Assembly (NCBI GenBank): GCA_009617715.1
Contig: VTFK01000003.1
Location: forward strand, 3,534,001 to 3,598,000
Source of the DNA: Plectrocnemia conspersa
Taxonomy: Eukaryota > Arthropoda > Insecta > Trichoptera > Polycentropodidae
Length of the DNA stretch: 64,000 nt
Direction of reading: 5' to 3'
Shown: piece after piece, positions 34,621-46,609 of the stretch
Numbering within the stretch: position 1 is the stretch's first letter
Layout of the letters: every line of letters starts with the position of its first letter
The notes under the pieces: model-generated
Told to the model about the DNA's origin: nothing
The model's input: the letters and a program-made list of their open reading frames with translations, nothing else
Databases searched by the model: none
Position numbers and translations under genes: made by a program

Positions 34621-35169
34621 TACTTAAAAACAGAGAAAAATATAAAGCAGTTGAAATTAAAAGTAATATATATTTGACAATCAAATAATTATCAGAATTT
34701 TTTATGTTCAGAATTTTAGCTATGTGGAATTTTCGTGTGCGCAATTTTCCGGTCACCAAATATTATATATATATATATCAATTGTAGATTTAGTATAGAT
34801 GTCTTGATAGGGTTTTGTCAACTATCTCTCAATCAAAATCTAGATTCTAGCAATATCATTCGTAAAGAAAAAAGATGTTAAATAAAATATTAAATTGTCT
34901 GAAAATTTGCTAGCTTTATCTATTATATATTTCCTGTTGGAAACTATCAGAATAATATTTTTCCGGAATGTTACTTAAATATCGTTAGTTCTTTTAATGC
35001 TTCTGTATTACTTAAGTACTCATTTTTTATAACTGCTGATGATAATATTTTTTTTTTTAATATTACTATATAACTGTATAATGTCAACGTATTCATAAAT
35101 TTGACGATATTAAACCATAATATTAATATCCACTACAGTGGATATTTCTCTTCAAATATTTCGTTTACA

Positions 35170-35330
35170 TTAAGCCAGCATTTGTCGCTGACTATTAACG
35201 TGAAAGATCTGGTTTCGAGTCCCATACAAATCTTAGTGTTTTGCAATTTTTGTTGTACATTATATAATTTCGATCGATCATCATAGATTAGATTTAATCT
35301 CAAAGTAATTGCTAAACAATCATTTTAAGA
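35170..35330 (+). mobile_element. SINE relic with tRNA-like B-box (family 2-like)
   Basis: CTGGTTTCGAGTCCCATACA near 35209 carries a B-box-like word, better preserved than in the other copies. It is followed by AATCTTAGTGTTTTGCAATT, then ATTTCGATCGATCATCATAG and ATTAGATTTAATCTCA, the same order as at 16341. The tail is missing. Confidence 0.55.
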
Positions 35331-35879
35331 AAAAAGTATAGCGCAAAAAACAGTTCTACAAAAGCGCAAAATACAAAAAAATAATAGTTGCACATTTAAT
35401 GGTTTTATATTAAATTTTTAAAACAATATGAATTTAGTCTATATATTTTTTAATTATTTTTTAGACTAAATTCTAAAATATTTATTAAAATGATATAAAA
35501 TTTCATTATTTATTTATTTTTTTATTATTTTCAACCGTCGCACGTCACTCGGTGCATACCTGTAAAGAGGGACGAACGACTGTCGACACGTTTGCGTTTC
35601 AAAATTGAAATATTATGAAATTATAGCCGAAAATCTTTGGAATCAATTTCGAAACGACTCTCGGATTGTAATTTGGATCTGGAGATAATCTGGACGCTAA
35701 TTCGGGCATATCACAAATTAAAGTTCTAAATATAGCAAAGCGACCCACACACGTACTAAATACGAGTATATTTAAAATGTTACAGATAGACCGAGATGAA
35801 CGTGAATGATGATCGGATATGGACATTCGAAGACAATGCTATGGAACTTCGGAATCTCGTACCGAATTAGAGGTAATCT

Positions 35880-36190
35880 TTTGATATTATTTTCGTAATC
35901 CTTATGGCAATTATGGTGGATGAGTGATCATCGTCCGCACAATCGGCGAGCTGTCCCCCAAGGTGGGACGAGGTAGTCTTTCGAGGTACTCCTCAGCTCG
36001 GCTTTAATTATTGGCATGCCCACTCGCGGCCAACACAGTGCTCATTATAATAATTTTCATCGCTCATAATTGGATTGGTTTTGCCTTCGCACTCGGAGAG
36101 ACCTAAAAACACAACAAAACGAAGCGAAAAAGACAACAAACAGCTGCTATAACTCTCGCGCAAATCAGAGGCTAAGTCGTCCACCATATA
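35880..36190. promoter_or_regulatory. GC-richer island, candidate regulatory DNA
   Basis: CpG-bearing words (CATCGTCCGCACAATCGGCG, CCACTCGCGGCC) mixed with CTTTAATTATTGG and ATAATTGGATTGG. No coding frame recognised. Confidence 0.3.
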
Positions 36191-36761
36191 ACTTTTTTTT
36201 TATTATAATACATATTCAAAAGTAGTGACTCTCTTTAAAATATATTTTAAGATGTATGTTCTTATACATGTTAATTTTAATTTAATCTAAAAACGAAAGC
36301 TATAAATATGAACTATGTTCATAGTATTTTGATTTCAAAGTAGGATAAGTGACTTTCATGATAAAGAAAGTAGTGAATGATTATTTGTTGTCACTGTAAG
36401 CACAGTCGTTAGTCATAGACAATATCAACAAGTAGCAAAAACTGTTCCGTGTATGACGATAACTGAAACTCTGTGCATATTGACTTAATGCTCTTACTCT
36501 GATTTGATTCAAAGGTATAATATACATTTTGCAAAAATATAAATCGACCGTGAAAGTGTTAAAATATCAATCGAGTTATTGCGGACTGAAAGGTTTTGTT
36601 TGTGGAGCTAATTTCACAGTGTTGCCCTTCTGCGAATGCCATATATAACGCAGATCCCTTACAGCTACCAACACATAATTCCATCGCACCTGGCAACTTT
36701 TCATCGGCTACAACTGTTTAAATTAGAATTTTTAATTACGAGACGGGCTAACGAAGAGGGC

Positions 36762-36840
36762 GGCTCTGTGGCACAGTGGTCACCTCGGATCGGACAAAAA
36801 CGAGGCAAGAATTTGCAGGAGCGGTTTGGCGAATTTTTTA
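36762..36840 (+). repeat. tRNA-like A-box, truncated SINE head
   Basis: GGCTCTGTGGCACAGTGGTC contains a consensus-like A-box (TGGCACAGTGG). No B-box follows at the right distance, so this is not a tRNA and probably a broken SINE head. It falls inside an otherwise unremarkable 72-codon plus frame. Confidence 0.35.
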
Positions 36841-37369
36841 ATTATAATAATTAATTTTGCAATGTAACGATTATATGTGATTTTTAAAAAAAAAAGTAAT
36901 TTTATTTAGTAGCAAGCAACGCACATTTTTGTCCTCTATTAAACAAAATTAAATTGTCAACAGAAATTAAATAGTTCTTCAACACGAAATTTACTCTCGA
37001 TAAAATCAAATAGCTTTGCTAGAAGGTGAGATTTCAATCACCTTGCTCCTTCTGACTATTATTTATTTCGATCGATGCAACTTTTCATAGATAAAAAAAA
37101 TGAAAAAATGCAGACACTGTGAAAGGGGGGCAGTCAGAATATTTTGAATCTTAGCCTCCATCATTTTATGCTAATTAAAATGAAAATTGACTGTGTGGTT
37201 ATCTCCTTAAAAATAAATTATATTTTAAATCATTAAATAATAATTTAAAGTGACTTTTGATTCATTAAAAGCACGACATTCATTTTGGAATTATCAATAT
37301 AATACACAGTCAAAAACTAAAGCTTATTTCATTGAGCTGCCACACTCACTTGTGACACTGAAGCATCTG

Positions 37370-37835
37370 AATATGATCGTGAGGTATGACGCGTTCACAG
37401 CTTTCAATTAGGCTTGCTAATATGACGATAGCGCATTTAGTGTCAAATTGGTCGATATGCAGTGTAATTATGGAAAATTTTTGCTTATCGACTCGTGCGG
37501 CCCTGCTCTCGTTTCGGCGCTGAGTTATGGTAGCCGGCGGGTCCAGTACGGCCCTGTTGGTCCCGTCTCTCGATGATTTGTGAGCAAAGGGCGCTTCTAG
37601 AATCGCCCGTGCAAGGATGTGGGCTCCTTTCGCGCGTGGGCTTCACACTCCTTCGTTTAACCAAAACATAACGACCGTATTAATCAATTCGTCCGCCACC
37701 CTATCACACCACAAGAATATAAATATCAATAATAGCGCGTTCGATGCGAACACGATTATCAAGGATAAGCATCCAAACCGGATAAGCGGTCCTTATGCAA
37801 AATCTCGACTGTGTGATTTATAGCAGCGAAGATGC
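37370..37835. other. GC-richer island, candidate regulatory DNA
   Basis: High-CpG patch (GTTTCGGCGCTGAGTTATGG, TAGCCGGCGGGTCCAG). A 68-codon plus frame at 37617-37823 follows but has no recognisable features and is low in coding character. Confidence 0.3.
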
Positions 37836-38619
37836 GAAAGAAAAATCACAGTGCGATATTTAGTTCGGCATTTTTTATATCGAAATAATATCCAATTAAA
37901 AATATTCAGACATGTAACTAGATATTTGAGACAATCAACTTACTATATATTTCTACATTAGAAAAAATAATTAAATAATAAAACCATGATTTGAACAAAC
38001 TTTCGTAACCGAAAAAATGTGTAAAAGTTTTAATCTATTTAATTAAATCTGGCAGATTATTTTTATAGTGTAACACATGTGCTAAACTTTAGTCTCGCCT
38101 AAAAAATAATCTATACTTTTATTTTATTTTTTTATCACATGAACTAATTTCGTATCGATATAAAATAAGTTACAAGAGTTAGCACAGTCAAACGGCTTAG
38201 ATTAAATTCTTTAATCCGGCAAAAGGAGCCGAAGTATCCAGGGTAGCTTTACTGTGAGTTTAATCTTTGTAATATTTTAGTTGTCGTCTCGTTGTCATAT
38301 ATGATCCTGATTTCTTGTTCACGCAGTCTTGCACTCATAGTTATATTCAAACAAAGATTATAAAACTACTTATATATTTATACAATGTGGTCTATAATAA
38401 TTAATTAAAATGCAAATTTAAAATACACATGAAATAAATTAAAAATATTATGTATACAGGGTCAGGGCATTTTATATATTTTTTCGTAATATAATTTCTA
38501 AAATAAGTAATAATATCTACGAGTTAACCATTTCTATGCTACAAATAAATATAAATATTAGCCACCGTTGACACCTATTTTCTGATAATTAAATATTTTA
38601 ATTAAGCACTAAAAATATG

Positions 38620-38732
<113 letters not shown>

Positions 38733-38739
38733 CTACATA

Positions 38740-40145
38740 TTGACACCTGACAGATAATTTATCTTTTCACTGATTAAAATATATTCCGATATGATTTTAC
38801 TAAAATTACATATTTAAAAAATATTTTCGGGATAGATTTGAGACTGTTTTTCCTTGATTCTATTTTACCAATAAGCACATGAAACTAAATGTATTATTTA
38901 TTTATTTCGCTGCATTGAATCTAGTTGTCAAATTACCGATAATACAATCTATAAAATCTTTAAATTTGTATAATTCAACTGGTGTTGTTGATTTTTCGTT
39001 AATTCTTTGCTTCTTCCTTAGGTATTTGATCTGAATTTTCAGATCATTTTTTTATTTAAATTTAATTTTTGAGACTTACTAATTTTTTGATAATATTTTA
39101 CACTTATGATGAGTGAAGCATATTCCGGGGGGCTTCATAAGATTGTCATCTGGACGAAGTACCGTTATAAGAAATAGCATGCTTTATCTCTTTCTTCGTT
39201 GCATGCGACACCGCTCCCACTTTTATTTCTAGGGGATCGGCGTCAGTCCTGGATTGTTATATGAATAAATTTGATTAACCTACAATACCACTAATTTCAT
39301 TCCATAATTTTGCTACTTATGTATCTATTTTTTTTAATTTTGCGCAGAATTTTAACGATCTTTTAAATAATTATTATAGTCACAATTAAATGTATTCCTA
39401 CTATTGTTGTTTCCAACAGCAATAAAATATGTATATATATTATAGGAATAGAGCATTATTATATAATAAAAATAAAATAGTAAATATTTCTTTAGAAGCG
39501 CAGGGTAACACCTCCACGGTGTATGGCTGAGAGGCAACTAGTAGTGGATTCTAATTAAAATGTAACGGTAAACCGTCGAGCTCGATAGATAATCTTATGA
39601 TACTGTCTGATTAAAAATATGTCTGAATGTAAAAAAAATGTACAAATAGTAAAATAAAAAATCGTATATGTAGTACCTGATTTTGTTTTCACTTCCCCAG
39701 CCTCCCCTGTCATAAATAGGGGCCTACAGGCTGCGGCGGCGCGGTCACTGTCACATAGCAGAATTACCAGGATATGCTAGGTACTATTAGATTTTCCTGA
39801 GATACAGTAGCAAATGTGTCTTTTATTTAACCACGTCATGTTAAATTCAATTTTAAAAATTTGCGCTAAAATATCGACCAGTGAGTTTTTTGCATGGGTA
39901 GTGTGGGCATTTCGTCCCTCTGGGACTAAAAGGGATATTATTATTCTATAATACTTTGATATGCTACACCTTAAATTAATCCCCTAAAATAAGCATAATT
40001 TTATTCTCTGCTTCTGCTTTCAATCTTTATGGACATCATTGTTTTTGTAGTTCTAAGCCATGAATGTGAGTTTTAACAAATAAGATGTACAGATTTAAAA
40101 AAAAAATTGATACTACTGGTATTACTGGTATCAGTACAATCACTA
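38740..40145. repeat. Dispersed >1 kb repeat, copy 2, with internal extra segment
   Basis: Shares ordered blocks with 31080-32320: TTCCGATATGATTTTACTAA and GATTTGAGACTGTTTTT; GAGTGAAGCATATTCC; AAATATGTCTGAATG; CAGAATTACCAGG; TTCTAAGCCATGAA; and ATAAGATGTACAGATTTAA followed by GATACTACTGGTATTACTGG. Relative to copy 1, about 450 bp between 39140 and 39600 are extra. That segment contains CACCTCCACGGTGTATGGCT and may be a later insertion. Divergence between the copies is considerable, so the duplication or transposition is old. Confidence 0.6.
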
Positions 40146-40484
40146 GATGCAGCACATACATTTTACTCAATTAACAAAATCATAAAGTAATAAAAAAAGC
40201 TACCAGTTATCCAATTGAGATTTCAACTCTCCAGATTGAAAGCTCTGTTATGCTATAATACAAATGCTTTGTGGAAGCACAAAATATCTACATCATATTT
40301 ATTTGAGACTAAATTTTTTTTGGTAAATATTTATTAATTATTTGGAATGCTTTGGAGCGTTTCAATACAAGGTCTTCCACTATTAAGATATCACATTCTC
40401 TTAATTACAAATAAACTTATTAATTTCAAAAAAGACATGTTGTAGAATGCCGTAATAGTAAAAACATATGTCTGCTGACCATCT

Positions 40485-40790
40485 TTGCCCGTCCACACAT
40501 CATCGTCGCGGTCAAATATTATCTGTCGCGTTAGAAGAATGCGAGATTTTTTGCGGGTCCCGAATTATGAATCGGTCCTAGAGCGGACCACTATAGTGTT
40601 GGCTTTAACACTCGCAGCGTTTGCAATGGCAAGTTTTTTTCCCGCCGCGACATTCGAAAATCGTACGCCATTCGGACCCCGCGAGACCTTACCAACGCAC
40701 GTGAGAATCCAAATGCAATGGCTCGATGATACATCAAGCATCGGCCTTAAGCTCTTTGAAATATATAATATAAAACGTTTCATCCTTTAG
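40485..40790. other. GC-richer island with overlapping open frames
   Basis: A 101-codon plus frame (40485-40790) and a 72-codon minus frame (40565-40783) overlap. The plus product has a hydrophobic stretch (TIVLALTLAAFAMASFF) in the middle. No family is recognised. It lies just upstream of the splice-flanked candidate exon at 40830, so it could be intron or exon sequence of the same unknown transcript. Confidence 0.25.
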
Positions 40791-40829
40791 TCCTATCTCA
40801 TGTATTTTTAATGTTTTTTTTTATAGTAG

Positions 40830-40894
40830 ACTACGCGGGCAGAAGCTTGGCTCGACCTCCTACCTAGGTTGTTGCGAGTGACAGCTGCAGTCGG
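40830..40894 (+). other. Candidate 65-nt internal exon with good splice sites
   Basis: A T-rich tract (TGTTTTTTTTTATAGTAG) provides two acceptors in tandem, after 40826 or 40829. The segment ends TGCAGTCGG and is followed by a consensus donor GTAAGT (40895-40900). The 65-68 nt between are GC-rich and open in one frame, reading TTRAEAWLDLLPRLLRVTAA and then V; the other two frames hit stops. The peptide has an amphipathic, leucine-rich look but no family is recognised. It could be a cassette exon of a large gene spanning this window, or an exon of a non-coding RNA. A neighbouring exon was not identified. Confidence 0.45.
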
Positions 40895-40900
40895 GTAAGT

Positions 40901-42140
40901 TGATTCAAAACTATTATTGCTCTCCATCATCACTAATGGATATTAGTGATAAAATATCAGCGGTCAATCGCACTCCATGTACCTTAGAAGCACTCTCTTG
41001 AAAAGTACAAAAATACAATCATTGTAAATATGTTTTTATCCCAAATTATTATTATATATTATATTAATTAAAAATCACTATATTTTTACGAGATATTTTT
41101 GTAAATATTCTATAATGTTTGATTGATAAATATTAAACTATCTTGAGTTCAGTCGAGAGTCTGTATTCACAAATTCCCGTAGTTGTTTCTCATCAAGATG
41201 GATGTGACGTCCTAGGTAGTGCTTGTTTTCTTAGAATAACCTTGATTTAATCCTGTTGAAAATAAATCGACACGTTTGAGTTTTTAACATATCTTTATCA
41301 TACACGTTTACTTCCTTTTTTTAAATTAATACAACATGCAATGTTAAATGTTCATTTTACTCTAACCCATTATTAATTTTGTACTTGGAGATGTCACAAT
41401 CTAAGATGTAAGGAAACTGCGCAAAACGGGTAGAAATAGTCGCAACAAGACAACTATTTAGCACCATCCGCAAATAAGTAACATTAAAAGACAATTTATT
41501 TTAATTATTTATTGCTATACTAATAATATTATTCTACTTATTATAGCAATATACAATCATTATGATACTATATAGCTACACATTTTAATATATATATATA
41601 TACATATATATCTCTCTATGTGAGTTTTGTCCGTATAATCAAAGAGTAATAACCTAATACTTTTGTGTTCTTCCGTGCCGTGGTAGTTGTTCCATCTTTT
41701 TATGTTATTTCAAGTTGTGCATTCAATTTTGCAAGTTTTCAAATATTTTATCGCGTGCTACATCATCGCTTTATCCGAAAATAAAAAAAAAAACGAAATA
41801 ACATTTTTCTTGGTTGATATATTCGAAGGAGCTGAATATTAATGTTTAACGTCATGATATATGCAGACAAATCGCACTTGTTCGCTTTCCGATCACGACA
41901 ATCTCGAATTTTAGTATTCGACTATGCAAAATTGTCGTAACCGACGGACACGTATTGCACACACAACATAACTTACATCTTGTATGTGTGCATATTATAA
42001 AAAAATAACAATATAATTATCAGTGAGAATAAATTTGTCACGAGGCGACGTTGGACACATACTAAAATAAATATTTATTAACAATAAGTCTTTACTTTAA
42101 AGCGGAGGAGAATATTGCAGGCAGTTATTAATTAAAATAT
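40901..42140. other. AT-rich DNA, no gene recognised
   Basis: A/T-rich with a short (TA)n run near 41592-41612. No gene-like frame. Confidence 0.5.
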
Positions 42141-42316
42141 TTGTTATATAAAAATATTATCATGAATAATTTACATCGAATTCAATCTCTTAACGTCAAC
42201 TCGAACCTGCATCCGCCAGCTTCTGTTTTTCGATTAGCGGTCAACGGAGAAGGATCAGTGTTTTTTGTTGCCATGGAAACCGATCACGTTCCAAATTCGA
42301 ATTGTAATCAAGCAAG

Positions 42317-42466
42317 ATGGCCGTCAGTCTATTATTTCTTATTGTGTCTATTGTGTCGCTTTCTTGCTTGACGAACCCTTCTTTTCCGAGGGACAATACC
42401 TTTTGTGACCGCTCGTTGTCTTCTACCGACATTTGTTTCAAATCTTGCCGGATTAATTACGGATAA
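42317..42466 (+). CDS. Candidate 49-aa secreted peptide gene
   Basis: The frame begins ATGGCC after AGCAAG, a fair initiation context with A at -3 absent but G at +4. Residues 1-19 (MAVSLLFLIVSIVSLSCLT) form a typical signal peptide. The remaining 30 residues start NPSFPRD, contain three cysteines (TFCDRS, DICFKSC) and end RINYG before TAA; a C-terminal Gly can serve as an amide donor in insect peptides. AATAAA occurs at about 42470 and AATAAA again at about 42484, unusually close to the stop. An upstream TATATAAAA-like word lies near 42144. Against it, an upstream ATG (42272) opens an overlapping short frame, and AAGATGGCCG also resembles a YY1/Pho-type binding motif. No family is recognised. 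Confidence 0.4.
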   Translation: MAVSLLFLIVSIVSLSCLTNPSFPRDNTFCDRSLSSTDICFKSCRINYG

Positions 42467-42479
42467 TCTAATAAACTTT

Positions 42480-43380
42480 TTCAATAAAGTTCCAATAATT
42501 CGTTAGCTTCTCACCAACGCATTTTCCAAAAATACATAAGCCTTTCATCATACCATCGCGAGTATCGCGCGTACAAAACTAAAGTTATGTAATATATTCG
42601 TCCGATACCAAATCGAATTTGCTCGTCGTCGCGAAAATGAGCTTCGTCTCTGGGACGTGTGTAAAAAAATAATTTTCATAGACTTTATTTAGTTTTCGGG
42701 TCCATAGTTTGCATAGTCCCCACGTGGACCCGCTTTCCTTATACCCGGTGGGATGTACTTAAAGGAATTGTGTTTGAACAGTGAAATGGGATGGAACCTC
42801 TCTTTGCGATGGAAATTCGGGGTCACAATGTTATTATGGTATTCAATATATGTGCACACACACGCAGACACATGTGTGTGTAATACATATTTGACGCCTT
42901 TGTTTTTATAGTTTCTTGTTACATACACACACGAGCCCCGTCACATTGTTAAGATATGTGTTTGTCTTTTTTTACGCTGAATTTTTACGAGCCGCTTTGC
43001 CGAATATTATCTTTGGCGGCCCTGGAGCGCAAACATGTATTCGCACATCTCGCGCTTATTCCGTTTTATGAAATATAATAATATTTAACGCGATAACGAC
43101 GATAGTGAAATTTGAGAAAGCAATGTCACAGAGGCAGCGATGAAGAAAAAAACACATATTCTTCATAAAAAAAACAAGTTTTGGAAATACGACGACGATG
43201 AAAGTGTTAATAGCTAAAGATTATTATCTGACGTGAAAATTGAACCATTGCTTTGACGATTAAATACGCTGAACAATAGTTTTGCGCTTTTTTATTGTCT
43301 CAATTTTTTACCGTCTTTAGTATAGATTAAATTCTTTCCCAATTAAATACAAAACACCTTTATTCAATTAAAAAATAAAA
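42480..43380. other. Mixed-composition DNA, no gene recognised
   Basis: Moderate GC with short CpG patches (42540-42660, 42970-43060) and CACACACGCAGACACATGTG-type alternating sequence at 42855-42880. Short minus frames are not recognised. Confidence 0.4.
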
Positions 43381-43450
43381 ATGCGCTGCGCTGAATATGT
43401 TGTTCGCCGTCGCTTCCATGTCTATTGCTTGTTTTATCAGAAGGTTGCAT
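43376..43450 (-). pseudogene. Start of an LTR-retrotransposon gag frame, truncated
   Basis: Immediately after the primer-binding site on the minus strand an ATG (43450-43448) opens a frame of about 24 hydrophilic codons starting MQPSDKTSNRHGSDG. It then runs into unrelated A/T-rich sequence and a stop. The position, right next to the primer-binding site, is where gag begins in several Ty3/Gypsy elements. The rest of the element is missing, so the copy was truncated or the remainder deleted. Confidence 0.5.
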
Positions 43451-43468
43451 ATCACGTCGGGGTCACCA
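43451..43468 (-). other. Primer-binding site complementary to tRNA-Trp
   Basis: The plus strand reads ATCACGTCGGGGTCACCA, which is the 3' end of insect tRNA-Trp including the CCA. On the minus strand this is TGGTGACCCCGACGTGAT, the primer-binding site next to the 5' LTR of retroelements primed by tRNA-Trp. The CsRn1 group of Ty3/Gypsy elements is known for this primer. The match over 18 nt is too long and too well placed to be chance. Confidence 0.85.
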
Positions 43469-44072
43469 CTTTAGGGGGCGTAGCCCTAGGGCTGGTTGAC
43501 TTCGCGGCCAATGAGACTCTTGTGTGAATCTAAATGGACTTGTTTTATTAAGTTATATTTACATGTGACAAATGGATGATTACGGCGTGACATTTCTCGC
43601 GATGAAGGTGAACGTGGCGCAGGTGGTGATGGCCGTATATGATGCTCAGGGTTCTTAGGCTGCGTGCGGCGAGTGTCAGGTGTAATCTTCAGGTCTGTCG
43701 GTGAGGGCGCGTGGCTGGTTCCTCCGGATGACTGCTGGTAGATCTTGGCTCTCTGGTTGTCTGTGCTCGTATCTGCTATCTCCAAGCAGTCTGCGTTGCT
43801 TGCTCTCTGCTTGTCTGGGCTGTCTCGTATCTCAGACCGTCTGCCCTCTCCTCATTGGAGTCCGGGCTTATATTCTTCAAGGGGATGCACGCTAGCTGGC
43901 CAATTGCGATTGTGCATCGATCTCCTAGCCAATCGCTGCAGTGGCTTCTTAGAATTCAAGAAATCGGATGTATATTTTCGAAAGCGAGTTTTTTGCTTGG
44001 CTCCAGACTTTCGAATTTTTTGGAAAGGGTTTGCATTGTGGTGATTGATTGCGTCCGTACCGTTTCGTCACA
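43469..44072 (-). mobile_element. LTR of a tRNA-Trp-primed Ty3/Gypsy-type retrotransposon
   Basis: Upstream of the primer-binding site on the minus strand is about 600 bp of distinctly GC-richer DNA with LTR organisation. It has a TATAAG promoter word (plus 43868-43872), then a purine-rich transcribed part, an AATAAA signal (plus 43544-43549), and an end abutting the primer-binding site. A plausible start is TGTGACGAAACGG at 44072. Plus-strand frames of up to 134 codons (43701-44259) run through it but are only by-products of its composition. The exact LTR ends are inferred, because no second LTR is present for comparison. Confidence 0.7.
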
Positions 44073-44171
44073 AAAAGGACCCGTGTTGTGTGTTGTCAAA
44101 ATAAATCCTTTTTATGCCATGATGTTTTTCTCATTGTTAATGAATGAACGTTTTTGGTCACGGTCATTAAC

Positions 44172-44179
44172 AATTAGAC
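44172..44179. repeat. Left 8-bp target duplication of the hAT element
   Basis: AATTAGAC, repeated exactly at 46601-46608 on the far side of the hAT element. Confidence 0.9.
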
Positions 44180-44316
44180 CAGGGTTTCCCAAACTTTTTC
44201 AGCGACGGAACACTTGGCAAATCCGAAAATTTTGGCGGAACACTTATCTTATTTTTTAGGCTGGGTAATTCATAATAAAATAAAACATGTTATTAAAGAA
44301 ATGTTATTAAATTTAT

Positions 44317-44645
44317 TTAATAAACATAAAAACACAAATAAATAAAACTCCTATTGACTGATGATTTTGGGTTTTTAAATAACAATTTTTTTATATCAGG
44401 CACAATTTTGGTTAGTTGTATTTTCATATCTGCCGTGGCGTGTAGTCTATTTCTGTATTTTGTTTTTGTTGCAATATACTTAAAAAATCCCACTTCGCAT
44501 AAATACGTCGTGAAAAACGGAAGTAAACAAACCAGAACTTGTTTTGACACCTTGGGGAACTCTTCAGTCAGACTCGCCCAGAAATTATTTAATGGTTGAT
44601 ATTTTTGTTTCAAATCAGAGTCATTAACTAAATTCTCCTAATCCC
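44317..44645 (-). pseudogene. hAT transposase, C-terminal dimerisation part
   Basis: Minus-strand frame with FWASLTEEFPKVSKQVLVCL, then LPFFTTYLCEVGFFKYIATK and KTKYRNRLHATADMKIQLTK. The order FW..L..E.P.L...A...LLPF.TTYLCE.GFS and KNRNRL is that of the C-terminal hAT dimerisation region in ZBED5-like proteins. It continues from the central part across the nested MITE and ends at a natural stop (44317). Confidence 0.75.
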
Positions 44646-45585
44646 TTAACCCGCCGTTGGTCGCACGGCGGCGCAGCGCTCACCCTATCGGTTTTTTTGA
44701 TGCCGTTTTTTTTTGCATGAAATATATTAACTTGCGGGTCCCTCTACTTTTCGAGAATTATGTTTTCTTCAATATTGCAGGCTCAAACACGTGTTTACTA
44801 ATTTGCTATACATTTGGTTTTGCGTATTAGTTGTGTTATATCAAGGATCGAGAGAGAACGTTATTTACGCGGGTTAGATTCGTGCTGGAAATTTAATTTT
44901 TTGGTAGTTCTTTTTATTAATATTTACTTTTTTGTTGTTATTAATATGTTTTTAATTTTTTTTTAAAAATATATTTTATTTAACTCTTTTGATACATAGT
45001 ATAAAAAAACTATTTTGAATTTTTTTTCGATTCCTTAGATAATTTAAAAAAATTAAACAAATTTATCGCAAAGTTTGCAAATAAAAGTATAGCAGTATTT
45101 AGGAGAGAAACCTGACACTACGATAATTCATCACTTAGAACCAAGTGAATAGAATCATCCAAAATGTAATTTTTTCTCTAGGAAAAAATCGCAAAATCAC
45201 CATCAAATGCCACATGTGCTATAACCCAATATGAAAAGAACTGTCATCGGCATTATGTCCAGATTGCATAACTAAGTATTCAAGTAATCAAGATCAAAAA
45301 TGATATATATTTTTTCATGTTATTTTTAAAGTTTTAAACATATATCTAAAAAAAAAATTTTACTTTTAAAATATTTAATATTTTATTTTTCTTCTTTCGT
45401 TATGTGAATAAAAGTTTTAAAGAATTTATTTATTTTATATATACAACACTAAAATAAACCAAAAATTAAAAAAAATAATAAATATTCGATATTTAAACTT
45501 AAAAACATAAAGAACCGAGAGGCGGCTATTCGCTCAGGCGCGACCAACGGCGTATGCCACACTCGCGCGACCAACGGCGGGTTAA
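44646..45585. mobile_element. Nested piggyBac-like MITE with TTAA target sites
   Basis: TTAA (44646-44649) is followed by CCCGCCGTTGGTCGC, and the mirror sequence GCGACCAACGGCGGG ends at 45581 next to TTAA (45582-45585). TTAA duplication with CCC..GGG ends is the hallmark of piggyBac transposition. The termini are perfect over 15 bp, so the insertion is younger than the host hAT. Near the right end the motif GCGCGACCAACGGCG is repeated (45538-45552), a subterminal repeat. The 932-bp interior is A/T-rich with no transposase. Confidence 0.85.
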
Positions 45586-46260
<675 letters not shown>

Positions 46261-46600
46261 GTAGTCACATAAATAAAATTCGTATAACAAGCACTAATAT
46301 CGTGTGATTAATTAACAAAAAAAATATTGTTTAAATACGATCAAATTTTAAAGATAAAAAAAACAACACCGACTTATGAAACTTTTCCCTCCAGATTTTA
46401 TACACATCAATATTGAATATTTAACACATATTTTCAAGCTTTTTTATCAGATTTATGAACAATTTTTATGTATTAGCAAGACTAACAATTTTTTTAATCT
46501 ACTCTAAATTTTTGTGAAATATCTATTTAGGCTCCGCGGAACACATATTTTGGATCCGCGGAACACCAGTGTTCCGCGGAACATAGTTTGGGAAACCATG

Positions 46601-46608
46601 AATTAGAC
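46601..46608. repeat. Right 8-bp target duplication of the hAT element
   Basis: AATTAGAC, identical to 44172-44179. Confidence 0.9.
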
Positions 46609-46609
46609 A

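Noticed and set aside
43451..43468. A tRNA-Trp gene
   Set aside because: Only the 3' acceptor end with CCA is present; genomic insect tRNA genes do not encode CCA, and no cloverleaf precedes it. It is a primer-binding site.
43701..44259. Three overlapping plus-strand frames of 64-134 codons
   Set aside because: They run antisense through the LTR and into its flank; the composition of the LTR explains their length.
44854..45525. Coding sequence inside the piggyBac-like MITE
   Set aside because: The interior is A/T-rich with dense stops in all frames; no transposase motif was seen.
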